Assembly: GCA_013821605.1 (NCBI GenBank)
Contig: JACDGP010000038.1
Coordinates: 1 to 43,401 of the forward strand
Source of the DNA: Herpetosiphonaceae bacterium
Lineage (GTDB): Bacteria > Chloroflexota > Chloroflexia > Chloroflexales > Kallotenuaceae
DNA length: 43,401 nucleotides
Direction: 5' to 3'
Part shown: positions 14,093-22,328 of the stretch, one piece after another
Position numbering within the stretch: the stretch's first letter is position 1
How the letters are laid out: each line of letters begins with the position of its first letter
Notes under the pieces: model-generated
Seen by the model: the letters and a program-made list of their open reading frames with translations, nothing else
Told to the model about the DNA's origin: nothing
Databases searched by the model: none
Translations under genes and position numbers: made by a program

Positions 14093-14871
14093 GGCGTGTG
14101 GTTCATCTCATTAGTAATCGCATTAATGAAGGCCTGTGCCGGCTGCGAGCCAACCAGTTGCTTCCCATTAATGATAAAGGTCGGCGTGCCGCTGGTCCCT
14201 ACATGATCTCCCTGCGCCATATCCTGTTCGATCTCGGCGGCATACATGTGTCCGGTCGTACAACGCACGAACGTGCTCCGCTCCAGTCCCAATTGGGCCG
14301 CATATCTCGCAAAGGCCGCCGTAGCCACTGCGGCTGTCGTGTCCCAACTCTGCTGGTTGGCGAACAGCAGATCATGCATGGGCCAGTATTTGCCCTGGTC
14401 GCCCGCGCATTCCGCCGCCTCTGCGGCCAACTTGGCTTGCAGGTGCAGTTGGACCACCGGCCAGTCTTTAAACACATAGAAGATTTTGCCGGTATCGATG
14501 AATTGCTTTTTGAGAATTGGGTAGGTCGAGCTCACGTACCGTCCGCAGAATGGGCAACCATAGTCCGAAAATTCAACGACCGTCACTGCTGCCTGCGGAT
14601 TGCCTTCACTGGCCCACGCCTCACCCGTAATCCCAAGCTCGCGCATACTGGCGGTTACAATCCCGGCGGGCCGAGCAGCTTCCGCAGCTATGCTCGCAGT
14701 TGCACCTACAGTGCTAACCGTCGGTGGCTGCCCGCCACCCGCCACCTCTCCCTGCGCATCGACTGGCGTTTGACCTCCGCCGGACATGGTTGTGGTCGGC
14801 GTTGTGGCAGCACAGCTGGCCAGGAGCACGCACAGGCAGGCAACCAGTACTCCTCGGAATAGGCATATCAC
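14089..14871 (-). CDS. DsbA-like thioredoxin-fold lipoprotein
   Basis: This 260-aa protein has a lipoprotein signal with lipobox LLASC (Cys20) and a Thr/Gly-rich linker to about residue 75. A DsbA/Thioredoxin_4 fold follows, with the redox pair C106-P-F-C109 in SDYGCPFCGRY and the cis-Pro loop GTSGTPTFIING. It would be anchored outside the membrane and oxidise or reduce disulfides in exported proteins. The start (ATG 14871) overlaps the GNAT stop in ATGA and its own stop overlaps the cNMP/ferredoxin gene, showing tight coupling. Two further Cys (about 154 and 204) are visible and may form a structural disulfide. Confidence 0.9.
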   Translation of the reverse strand: MICLFRGVLVACLCVLLASCAATTPTTTMSGGGQTPVDAQGEVAGGGQPPTVSTVGATASIAAEAARPAGIVTASMRELGITGEAWASEGNPQAAVTVVEFSDYGCPFCGRYVSSTYPILKKQFIDTGKIFYVFKDWPVVQLHLQAKLAAEAAECAGDQGKYWPMHDLLFANQQSWDTTAAVATAAFARYAAQLGLERSTFVRCTTGHMYAAEIEQDMAQGDHVGTSGTPTFIINGKQLVGSQPAQAFINAITNEMNHTP

Positions 14872-15410
14872 GCGTCGTTCCGATCCTGTCCGCGCAACTG
14901 TCGCACCGTTTCCATCACCTCAGCAATATGCGGGTCGTATGCTTCACCCAGCGGCAAGGGCAGCTTCATCAGGATGCTCCCACTATCTTGGAAGGCAAAA
15001 CGCTCATACAACCGGCGGGCGGGTGTGTTCGCGCTCCTGACATCCAATTGCACACAATCACTGCCCTGACCGTCCGCCCGCTGCAAGGCATAATCCAGCA
15101 TTTTCGTCCCAATTCCTTGGCGACGCGCCTCAGGTGCAAGGTAAAAGTCTTCGATATAGGCATAGGGTAATGCCTGCCATGTCGACAAGCGGTAGGCAAT
15201 TTGCATACACCCGACCGGGCGATCCTCGATCAGAGCTAGCAAGAAATCGCTGGCCCCACTCTCCAACAGTGCACTCACGACCGTTGCGACCTCCTCCGGC
15301 GTGGCCACCTCTTCACCTTCTTCCATCGCCAGGGCGACGATCAGGGGTGCGAGGAGCGGTGCGTCTTCGGGGTGACAAAGGCGGACGATAAACGACACTT
15401 CAAACGCCAT
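14868..15410 (-). CDS. GNAT family N-acetyltransferase
   Basis: The product is about 180 aa from ATG 15410, which has GGAAG 5 nt upstream. A start at 15446 would overlap the ferredoxin gene and lacks a ribosome site. The GNAT fold is shown by the acceptor-side strand YIEDFYLAPEARRQGIGTKML, containing the acetyl-CoA loop RRQGIG, and by the C-terminal NTPARRLYERFAFQ. The substrate (amine, amino acid or protein N-terminus) cannot be told. It sits between the ferredoxin and DsbA-like genes and is coupled to the latter, but a redox link is not evident from its sequence. Confidence 0.87.
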   Translation of the reverse strand: MAFEVSFIVRLCHPEDAPLLAPLIVALAMEEGEEVATPEEVATVVSALLESGASDFLLALIEDRPVGCMQIAYRLSTWQALPYAYIEDFYLAPEARRQGIGTKMLDYALQRADGQGSDCVQLDVRSANTPARRLYERFAFQDSGSILMKLPLPLGEAYDPHIAEVMETVRQLRGQDRNDA

Positions 15411-15427
15411 ATACGCTTCCAGGATGG

Positions 15428-15787
15428 CTAGGCCATCGTCGTCCATTCGGCTGGTGGGGTAATCTCGGGTGCCGGGGGATCACCCGGATCGGTCAGGTTT
15501 TCACTGGTCTGCGTCATCAAGACGTGCACCGCCATGTCATGGTCCACCACACACTGGCAGGACAGGCGCACCTTACCCAGCAGGTCACGCTCGGCCAACT
15601 TATTCTTTTCGGCTACCGTCATATGCTGCGGCTCGCCGCTCGTAAACTCAATGCGGCAGGTCGTGCAGCGCGCGTTACCACCACAACGATGCAGGATGTC
15701 GACACCCTGGCCCTCAATCGCCAGCACCAGCCGCGTTCCCTCGGCAACCTCGAACGTGCCTTGCCCTTCGATTTCTAATCGTGGCAT
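15428..15787 (-). CDS. 2Fe-2S ferredoxin
   Basis: This 119-aa protein has a beta-grasp ferredoxin domain. Ligands are C35, C41 and C44 in RCGGNARCTTC plus C77 in LSCQC, a C-x5-C-x2-C spacing closer to adrenodoxin-type than to plant-type ferredoxins. A Pro/Glu-rich tail of about 25 residues is added at the C-terminus. It starts the minus-strand operon leading to GNAT, DsbA-like and cNMP/polyferredoxin genes, so it may pass electrons to or from the polyferredoxin. ATG 15787 follows a GGGGTCTGAAAGC stretch with only a weak ribosome site. Confidence 0.9.
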   Translation of the reverse strand: MPRLEIEGQGTFEVAEGTRLVLAIEGQGVDILHRCGGNARCTTCRIEFTSGEPQHMTVAEKNKLAERDLLGKVRLSCQCVVDHDMAVHVLMTQTSENLTDPGDPPAPEITPPAEWTTMA

Positions 15788-15857
15788 GCTTTCAGACCCC
15801 TGCTTACCGGCCGGCCCAATGCCGACCTATAAGCAGTATAGCCTGAAAGGACTCCCA

Positions 15858-15878
15858 CTCAGTCCTCAGTCCTCAGTC
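15858..15878 (+). repeat. Short CTCAGTC x3 direct repeat
   Basis: Three perfect 7-bp copies lie in the 103-bp gap between pruA and the ferredoxin gene. Likely slippage; no function is apparent. Confidence 0.7.
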
Positions 15879-15890
15879 CTCATCCCTTCG

Positions 15891-17444
15891 TCAGTACCGC
15901 TCGGTGATCGATTTGCCCTGTGTGAACAGCAGCAGATAATCAGGCCCCCCAGCCTTCGAATCGGTACCGCTCATGTTAAAGCCACCGAAGGGCTGCGCGC
16001 CGACAAGTGCACCGGTAATCTTGCGATTCAGATACAGATTGCCGACATGGAACTCTTTGCGTGCACGGTCGAGCCGCGTGCGGTCATTCGAGATCAAGCC
16101 ACCGGTCAGGCCATACTCCGTGCCGTTGAAGATCTCGACCGCATGGTCGAAGTCGCGTGCCCTAATAACGGCCAGCACCGGACCGAAGATCTCTTCGCAG
16201 GCCAGTTTGCCATCTTCGGGTACGTCGGCCACAATCGTCGGCGGGATGAAATAGCCCTGGTCAGGATCGCTGCGCTCGCCGCCCAACACCACTCGGCCCT
16301 CGGCCTTGCCCGTCTCGATATAGCTGTTGATTTTGTCGAAGGCGTTGCGGTCAATGACCGCCCCCATGTAGGTGCCTTGCTCAGTGGTGTCACCAACGGT
16401 CAGCGCGCGGCTCCGCTCGACCACCCGCCGCAGCACCTCGTCATACACACTATCCACAATGATCGCGCGCGAGCAGGCCGAGCACTTTTGGCCCTGGAAG
16501 CCAAAGGCCGAGAGCGTGATCGACTCGGCGGCCAGGTCCAGATCGGCGGTCTCGTCGACTACGATCGCATCTTTACCGCCCATCTCCAGGATCGTGCGTT
16601 TGAGCCAGTTCTGGCCCGGCTGCCGCACCGCTGCCCGCTGGAAGATCCGCAGACCGACCTCTTTCGAGCCCGTGAAGGCGATAAAGCGTGTCTTGGGATC
16701 ATCGACCAGCGCATCGCCCATCGACCCGCCCGGCCCAGGCACGAAGTTTAGTACACCAGCGGGTAGGTGGCAGGCCTCGTTAAGCAGCTTGACCAGCTGT
16801 GCGGAGATCACCGGCGAGGTCGAAGCAGGTTTCAGTACGACCGTATTGCCTGCCACGATGGCGGCAGTCGTCATACCGGTCATAATTGCCAGCGGGAAGT
16901 TCCACGGCGGAATCACAACACCCACACCCAGCGGAATGTTATACAACGAATTATCTTCGCCTACGACACTAACAACATGCTGTGGGCTGCCTAGCCGGAG
17001 CATCTCACGGCCATAATATTCCATAAAGTCGATCGCCTCGGCCACATCCGCATCCGCCTCAGCCCAACTCTTGGAAACTTCATAGACCATCCACGAGGCC
17101 CACTCGAACTTTTGGCGCCGCATGATCGCAGCGGCTCGGAACAAATAGTTCGCTCGTTCCTCGTATGGCGTGCGGCTCCATGTCTTGAAAGCGTGGGCCG
17201 CTGCCTCGACCGCCTGGTTGGCATGCTCCACAGTCGCCTTAGCGAGTACCCCGACGACCTCGCTTGGCTGCCCAGGATTAATCGAGCGCATCGTCTCGCT
17301 TGTACTGATCTGCTCGCCGCCAATCGTTAAAGGATATGTTTGCCCGAGTTGTCGCCGCACGTTATTAAGCGCCGTACGCATCGCCTGCGCATTGTCAGGA
17401 ACCGAAAAATCAGTCAATGGTTCGTTACGAAATGGTTGAAGCAC
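15891..17444 (-). CDS. pruA: 1-pyrroline-5-carboxylate dehydrogenase (L-glutamate gamma-semialdehyde dehydrogenase)
   Basis: This 517-aa aldehyde dehydrogenase has the length and N-terminal extension of the PruA/RocA class. Visible are the cofactor motif PPWNFPLAI (about 179-187), FTGSKEVG (about 257-264), the general base E287 in ILEMGGKDA and the nucleophile C321 in GFQGQKCSACSR. It oxidises P5C/glutamate semialdehyde to glutamate in proline degradation, using NAD+. No proline dehydrogenase gene is adjacent, and the gene stands alone between two intergenic regions. A CTCAGTC triplicate lies just past its stop on the plus strand (15858-15878). Confidence 0.94.
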   Translation of the reverse strand: MLQPFRNEPLTDFSVPDNAQAMRTALNNVRRQLGQTYPLTIGGEQISTSETMRSINPGQPSEVVGVLAKATVEHANQAVEAAAHAFKTWSRTPYEERANYLFRAAAIMRRQKFEWASWMVYEVSKSWAEADADVAEAIDFMEYYGREMLRLGSPQHVVSVVGEDNSLYNIPLGVGVVIPPWNFPLAIMTGMTTAAIVAGNTVVLKPASTSPVISAQLVKLLNEACHLPAGVLNFVPGPGGSMGDALVDDPKTRFIAFTGSKEVGLRIFQRAAVRQPGQNWLKRTILEMGGKDAIVVDETADLDLAAESITLSAFGFQGQKCSACSRAIIVDSVYDEVLRRVVERSRALTVGDTTEQGTYMGAVIDRNAFDKINSYIETGKAEGRVVLGGERSDPDQGYFIPPTIVADVPEDGKLACEEIFGPVLAVIRARDFDHAVEIFNGTEYGLTGGLISNDRTRLDRARKEFHVGNLYLNRKITGALVGAQPFGGFNMSGTDSKAGGPDYLLLFTQGKSITERY

Positions 17445-17607
17445 AGTGCCCTACAACTTTCCCAGAACATCAGCGTCGATCTTCTGGCATTAATCCCATC
17501 CTAAGGCGGAATTGTACCACCCCGATCAATCGCATCTGTAACTCGCCGCGCCGGGAATGCACCTTGCGGTATTATGATATGCTCAGTTTGGAGAATGAGG
17601 GGTTGGC

Positions 17608-17835
17608 ATGACGACGAAGGAATTAGTGCAGGCCGAAATTGAGCGCGTGAGTGACGAGCATTTAGATGAGCTTTACCAATTAGTGAAAAGTTTTGCCGAA
17701 GCCAAAGCATCTGTCGGCAAGCCCAGTCTGATGTCACGGTTGAAACACATTACGATCGAAGCACCAGAAGACTTTGCTGCAAACCTGGACTCGTATACGG
17801 ACAGGGAAAACCGTGCCGACACCAATCTTTGTTGA
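17608..17835 (+). CDS. VapB-type antitoxin
   Basis: This 75-aa protein precedes and overlaps a PIN-domain toxin gene. The sequence MTTKELVQAEIERVSDEHLD followed by ELYQLVKSF and a C-terminal acidic tail resembles DUF2281-like or other short antitoxins of PIN toxins. No clear DNA-binding fold can be named. ATG 17608 has GAGGGG 5-6 nt upstream. Its last 23 bp overlap the toxin start. It should bind and inhibit the PIN nuclease. The AT-rich TATTATGATATG just upstream (17571-17582) may be the -10 region. Confidence 0.75.
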   Translation: MTTKELVQAEIERVSDEHLDELYQLVKSFAEAKASVGKPSLMSRLKHITIEAPEDFAANLDSYTDRENRADTNLC

Positions 17836-18217
17836 CACACTGTTTGTTGTAGCACTCATCAATACTCGGGACCAATATCATTCACAAGCTGTTGCCCTTG
17901 CTGATAAGCTTGAAGGGTTTCCTTTGTTGATTACTGATGCAGTACTACTCGAAATTGGCAATGCATTGGCTCGAAATTATAAGCAGGAGGCCGTGGCTAT
18001 CATCGAGGAGTTCATAACTTCTGATGAGGTAGAGATCTCACACTTGTCTCGTGATGTATTTGAGCGAGCATTTGACCTCTACCGCGCTTTTCAAGATAAA
18101 GCCGGGGGTTTGGTTGACTGCATTTCATTTGTCGTCATGGGTGATGCTGGAATCACTGAAGCATTGACCTTTGATCAGCACTTCGTGCAGGCTGGTTTCC
18201 AGGCACTTATGCGATAA
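17813..18217 (+). CDS. vapC: VapC-type PIN-domain toxin
   Basis: The 134-aa protein starts at GTG 17813, with AGGGA 5 nt upstream; the longer TTG start inside the antitoxin gene is less likely. PIN acidic residues are visible in IFVDTLFVVAL (D), DAVLLEIGNAL (E), GGLVDCISFVVM (D) and LTFDQHF (D). PIN toxins are Mg-dependent ribonucleases that cut tRNA or rRNA. Together with the preceding antitoxin this is a complete TA pair. The stop overlaps the convergent GH130 gene by 11 bp, so the module is inserted very tightly. Confidence 0.86.
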   Translation: MPTPIFVDTLFVVALINTRDQYHSQAVALADKLEGFPLLITDAVLLEIGNALARNYKQEAVAIIEEFITSDEVEISHLSRDVFERAFDLYRAFQDKAGGLVDCISFVVMGDAGITEALTFDQHFVQAGFQALMR

Positions 18218-19289
18218 CCTTTGGTAAGGCTGCCGGCACCTGGAGCCGTGCTACGCCGATGCGCGCGTCTGCCATCCCATAATACACCTCGATGCGTCCA
18301 TTGGCACGGACATCGACTGCAGTGGGAAACACCACGTTATCGACCACGCCCTGCTGCTCATCAGCACTATCGGGCGCGAGAATTGGGGATGGTGAGCGGT
18401 ACAACACCTTCCGTGGATCGTCGCGGTCCAATATCATAGCTCCGGCGCAGTAGCGTACATGCGGCTGGTGATCCACGTTCGGCAGAATCTCGCCGGCGAC
18501 CCCATGATACAGTGTGAGCCAGCCGAGCGGTGTCAGTACCGGCGGTGTGCCTCCGCCGATCTTAAGCTCTTCCCAGGGTTGCTCTGGCACGGCGAGCAGG
18601 TGATGATGGTGCCACAGCTGTAGATTGCGCAGGTCGGCCTGGACCGCGTCGAGTGGCACATACGAGATCCACATCGCAGGGCGGGCCTCGGTCACACCTG
18701 CAGGTTGTATGGACAGCCCCTGCGGATTCCACCACTGGACATGGTAATCGGGCCGGTGGATCAATGCTAATGCGAGACGACCTTGCGGATCGGTTACCGG
18801 CTCAGGAAACAGCAGCGCATCTTTGTTGACATATAGATCAAAATCGGTGCGGTACTGCGGCTCGTAGGCAAACTTGGCCAGACCAATCCGCTGCCAGCTC
18901 TGTGTGTCATGCGAGGTTGCCAGTGCGATGCGCGGTCCCAACGGACCATAAGCTGCATACGCCATGACATAGGTATCAATCGCCGCGATATACGTAATGC
19001 GTGGGTCCTCGACACCGGCGGTATGCTCATTCTGCTCAAAGCCTTCGGTTGGTTCCAGCACATAGCCTAGACGCTCGACCCCAACCGGATCATCATGCTC
19101 GAACCGCACCCGCGCTCGCCCAATCCGCGAAAAGTTCCCGGCTGCGACCACCCGTGGAAATAAATATAAGGTACCATCTCGGCCCCGGCACGTGGCAGGA
19201 TTCAACACGCCGTCCACTTCCAGTGGATCAGCAGGGTTGGGGCTCATGATCGTGCCCAAACGCTGCAGCGCGAAAGGTACCTCGCTCAT
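18207..19289 (-). CDS. GH130 glycoside phosphorylase
   Basis: This 360-aa protein is of typical GH130 length with a five-bladed beta-propeller pattern. It contains GVLNPATCRGRDGTLYLFPRV, the EHTAGVEDPRIT segment with the putative acid Asp, and QGVVDNVVFPTAVD. GH130 enzymes phosphorolyse beta-mannosides (for example mannobiose or mannosyl-glucose) to mannose-1-phosphate, or act as hydrolases. It is the last gene of the operon oxidoreductase-pgm-GH130, with 21 bp between pgm and its start. Met at 19289 is chosen because GGAAGG lies 9 nt upstream; Met 19298 would touch that site. Substrate specificity is not readable by eye. Confidence 0.87.
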   Translation of the reverse strand: MSEVPFALQRLGTIMSPNPADPLEVDGVLNPATCRGRDGTLYLFPRVVAAGNFSRIGRARVRFEHDDPVGVERLGYVLEPTEGFEQNEHTAGVEDPRITYIAAIDTYVMAYAAYGPLGPRIALATSHDTQSWQRIGLAKFAYEPQYRTDFDLYVNKDALLFPEPVTDPQGRLALALIHRPDYHVQWWNPQGLSIQPAGVTEARPAMWISYVPLDAVQADLRNLQLWHHHHLLAVPEQPWEELKIGGGTPPVLTPLGWLTLYHGVAGEILPNVDHQPHVRYCAGAMILDRDDPRKVLYRSPSPILAPDSADEQQGVVDNVVFPTAVDVRANGRIEVYYGMADARIGVARLQVPAALPKVIA

Positions 19290-19310
19290 GCTGGTCATCC
19301 TTCCTATCCT

Positions 19311-20963
19311 TTATACCCCTGCTCGCTGCAAGGCTGCTGTCACAATCGCCTGTGCTTCCGCCTGAATCTGCCGCAAATGCTCCGCGCCTTTGAAGCTCTC
19401 CGCATAGATTTTGTAGATATTCTCTGTACCGGATGGTCGCGCAGCAAACCACCCGTTGACGGCGACCACTTTCAATCCGCCAATCGGAGCCTGGTTCTCA
19501 GGCGCGCGCGTTAGCTTAGCGGCAATCGGCTCACCCGCGAGCTCGGTTGCCTCCACCATATCGGGTGCAAGATTGCTGAGGATCGTCTTCTGTGGCGGAG
19601 TGGCCGGCGCGTCTATACGCTCGTAGACCGGGCTGCCAAACTGCGCTTCCAACTGTTGGTAGTGCTCACCGGGGTCACGCCCGGTCTTAGCAGTGATCTC
19701 GGCCGCCAGCAGATCGAGGATCATGCCATCTTTGTCGGTGGTCCACACGCTGCCGTCTTTGCGCAGGAACGACGCGCCGGCGCTTTCCTCGCCGCCAAAG
19801 CCGTAGGAGCCATCCACTAATCCGTCCACAAACCACTTGAAGCCGACCGGCACCTCCGCCAACCTACGGCCCAGATCCGCTGCTACACGATCGATCATCG
19901 AGCTTGAGACCAGCGTCTTCCCGACAGCTGCATCCTTACGCCACCCAGTCCGGTTACGGAACAGGTACGAGATAGCTACTGCTAGGTAGTGGTTCGGATT
20001 CATGAGGCCGGCACTACGTGTGACGATGCCGTGCCGGTCACAGTCGGGGTCGTTGCCAAAGGCAATGTCGAATTTGTCCCTGAGCTCGATCAAGCTCGCC
20101 ATAGCATACGGCGAGGAGCAGTCCATGCGGATTTTGCCGTCCTTGTCGACGGTCATGAACGCAAAGGTTGGGTCCACATAACGATTCACGACGTCGAGGT
20201 TGAGTCTGTAGATCTCGGCGATGGGCTCCCAGAAATGCACCGACGCGCCGCCCATCGGATCAACCCCGATCTTGAGGCCTGCTGCCGCGACCGCATCCAT
20301 ATCAATGACGTTGCCTAAATCCTGCACATACGGCATGATATAGTCATGCTCGTGCGTGGTGCCCGCTTTGAGCGCCCGTTCAAACGGCATACGCTTGACA
20401 CCTTGCAAGTTGCTACTCAAAAGTTCGTTAGCCCTGTCCTGGATCCGCCCGGTCGTCTTAGTATCCGCCGGGCCCCCCGACGGTGGATTATACTTGAAGC
20501 CACCATCCTCAGGTGGGTTGTGGGACGGCGTGATCACAACGCCATCTGCCAGCCCCGTCGTTCTGCCACGGTTGTAGGTTAAAATGGCATGCGAAATGAC
20601 CGGTGTGGGCGTGAAGTCGAGGCCCGTCTGGATCATCAACTCCACTCCGTTCGCGGCAAACACCTCGACGGCGGTCGCAAGCGCCGGTTCGGCCAGCGCA
20701 TGCGTATCCATGCCTACGTACAACGGCCCATCGATGCCCTCGGCCTGCCGCATCTCACAGAGCGCCTGGCAGATCGCCAGAATATGGTCTTCATTAAACG
20801 AATTCCTCACCGAAGAACCGCGATGACCCGATGTGCCAAAAGCGACCTGTTGCTCCGGGTCGCTGACATCCGGTTTGTAGGTGTAATAGGCTGAGATGAG
20901 CCGCGGTACATTAATGAGCATCTCACGGGGTGCCCGCCGGCCCGCCAATTCGCTTGTCGCCAT
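19311..20963 (-). CDS. pgm: Alpha-D-glucose-phosphate-specific phosphoglucomutase
   Basis: This 550-aa protein matches the long bacterial Pgm class. Catalytic S147 lies in [15 protein letters not shown], the metal loop is [10 protein letters not shown], the sugar-binding loop is [10 protein letters not shown], and the phosphate-binding [15 protein letters not shown] is near the C-terminus. It interconverts glucose-1-phosphate and glucose-6-phosphate. Placed between a sugar oxidoreductase and a phosphorylase, it could channel sugar-1-phosphates into glycolysis. The start ATG 20963 has GAGGAG 6-8 nt upstream and follows the oxidoreductase by 24 bp. Confidence 0.96.
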   Translation of the reverse strand: MATSELAGRRAPREMLINVPRLISAYYTYKPDVSDPEQQVAFGTSGHRGSSVRNSFNEDHILAICQALCEMRQAEGIDGPLYVGMDTHALAEPALATAVEVFAANGVELMIQTGLDFTPTPVISHAILTYNRGRTTGLADGVVITPSHNPPEDGGFKYNPPSGGPADTKTTGRIQDRANELLSSNLQGVKRMPFERALKAGTTHEHDYIMPYVQDLGNVIDMDAVAAAGLKIGVDPMGGASVHFWEPIAEIYRLNLDVVNRYVDPTFAFMTVDKDGKIRMDCSSPYAMASLIELRDKFDIAFGNDPDCDRHGIVTRSAGLMNPNHYLAVAISYLFRNRTGWRKDAAVGKTLVSSSMIDRVAADLGRRLAEVPVGFKWFVDGLVDGSYGFGGEESAGASFLRKDGSVWTTDKDGMILDLLAAEITAKTGRDPGEHYQQLEAQFGSPVYERIDAPATPPQKTILSNLAPDMVEATELAGEPIAAKLTRAPENQAPIGGLKVVAVNGWFAARPSGTENIYKIYAESFKGAEHLRQIQAEAQAIVTAALQRAGV

Positions 20964-20987
20964 ATGCTCTCCTCGCTATGCTATCTC

Positions 20988-22010
20988 TTATACCTCACGC
21001 ACCGATTGCGGTACGTCAACGTGCTGAGGTGTTCCTTTTTTGATCGAGCGATCCACCATCTCAAGGATCGCGACGTCAGTTAACGCTCGTTCCGGCGTGT
21101 AGTACGGCGGGTGATCGTCCCTCACGGCTCGGGCAAAAGCTTGCCACATCGCGGCATAACTTTGCTCTACAGGCTGCTCGATCATCCGTTGCGGCTGATC
21201 CGGCTTGTTCACAACCAGCCGGTTAGACTCAACTGCGATCACACCACGGCTGCCGTACACATGAAAATGGTTTTGCACCGCTGGAAGATAGGTAGAATGA
21301 CTTAGGAGGCCGACGGCACCATTCCCGTATTGAAACGTCATAGCCACATGATCATATTCGCCATATTCCGGTCGCAATTTTCGACCGGTGGCAAAGACGG
21401 TCTCTGGCACGCCGAAGACCTTCGTCAAACCGGCAATTTGATGAATGCCACCATCAAACAATGTACCGAGTGGAAAATCGGCAGACTTGCGCCAGGGCGT
21501 CGTCTCATAGCGTATCGGCGGCGGTGCCGTATCGAGATCCCCATGGGCGACCCGCTCCCACATCACCAGGTCGCCGATCTCGCCGGAGTTGATCACTTCA
21601 GCCAATTGCTCTTCCGCTTTGCGATACCCCATCTGCTCGGTGACGAAGAGGCGTCGTTGATGCTGCATCGCCATATCCACCAATGCTCGCCCTTCGACCG
21701 TCGAGCGGGCGATTGGCTTTTCCATAATAACGTTTTTGCCGGCTTGTAGTGCCGCCATCGCAATGGGCGCATTGAGCGCGATGGGTGTAAAGATCATCAC
21801 GGTCTCGATCTCTGGTATCTGCAACAAGCTCTGGTAATCGGACACAACCTGGGCATCAGGAAAATCATGCGCCACCGCAGCACGCCGCTCTGCACTCACA
21901 TCGCAGAATGCCACCGGCTGAAACACGTCCCTAAGTGTGGCGAGCAATGGCCGGTGGGTGCGTATCCAGATCAAGCCCGTACCAATCACCCCTACTCGTA
22001 TCGGTGCCAA
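20988..22010 (-). CDS. Gfo/Idh/MocA family oxidoreductase
   Basis: This 340-aa protein has an N-terminal Rossmann fold with VGVIGTGLIWIRTHRP (the usual GxGxxG is weakened to GTGLIW) and the family motif EKPIA near residue 98. A C-terminal alpha/beta domain contains the GTLFDGGIHQIAGL helix with the usual Asp and His. It would oxidise or reduce a sugar or inositol with NAD(P). The TTG start at 22010 is supported by GAGGAGG 8 nt upstream. It is the first gene of the minus-strand operon and diverges from the GH127 operon over a shared 318-bp region. Confidence 0.9.
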   Translation of the reverse strand: MAPIRVGVIGTGLIWIRTHRPLLATLRDVFQPVAFCDVSAERRAAVAHDFPDAQVVSDYQSLLQIPEIETVMIFTPIALNAPIAMAALQAGKNVIMEKPIARSTVEGRALVDMAMQHQRRLFVTEQMGYRKAEEQLAEVINSGEIGDLVMWERVAHGDLDTAPPPIRYETTPWRKSADFPLGTLFDGGIHQIAGLTKVFGVPETVFATGRKLRPEYGEYDHVAMTFQYGNGAVGLLSHSTYLPAVQNHFHVYGSRGVIAVESNRLVVNKPDQPQRMIEQPVEQSYAAMWQAFARAVRDDHPPYYTPERALTDVAILEMVDRSIKKGTPQHVDVPQSVREV

Positions 22011-22328
22011 GTGTGCCTCCTCAGATAGGCAGTTGTTGATACGTCTAGCCTACCTTAACTCGCTCAATTTGTCTGTCTCGATTCAGGGCGCAACCATTTT
22101 GTAAGGTCTTCATGACTGTTGTATCCTACGCACTCATTTCCACTTGACAAAGCAAACGTTTGCCACTACTGTATGTTTCCAATACAAACGTTTGCCATTA
22201 CTTCATCTATCGCAATTAACAAACTCAACTACCTGACTGGCCTTGTCTCCAAGGGAGCGAAACACCCCCACCGGTCAACCGAACTCGTCGTCGAGCGGTA
22301 TCACTACTGATTAGGAGGTACCAGAACA
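22011..22328. other. 318-bp divergent control region of the sugar locus
   Basis: The region lies between oppositely oriented operons. The plus-strand promoter and two operators are listed separately. For the minus strand only weak boxes are visible. A strong AGGAGG (22313-22318) precedes the GH127 start. No gene is present. Confidence 0.7.
22144..22194 (+). promoter_or_regulatory. GH127 operon promoter with two LacI-type operators
   Basis: A -35 TTGACA (22144-22149) and a -10 TACTGT (22167-22172) are 17 bp apart. The spacer holds the perfect palindrome GCAAACGTTTGC (22152-22163). A second CAAACGTTTG lies at 22185-22194, centres 32 bp (about three helical turns) apart. The CG-centred dyad is typical for LacI/GalR-family repressors. 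One is encoded at the end of the operon, and binding would block the promoter. Confidence 0.85.

Noticed and set aside
13888-14862. 324-codon plus-strand open frame opposite the DsbA-like gene
   Set aside because: Overlaps two well-supported minus-strand genes, is Arg/Cys-rich and has no domain pattern.
15534-16751. 405-codon plus-strand open frame opposite pruA
   Set aside because: It lies antisense to a gene with all aldehyde dehydrogenase motifs and has no recognisable domain; a GC-rich codon shadow.
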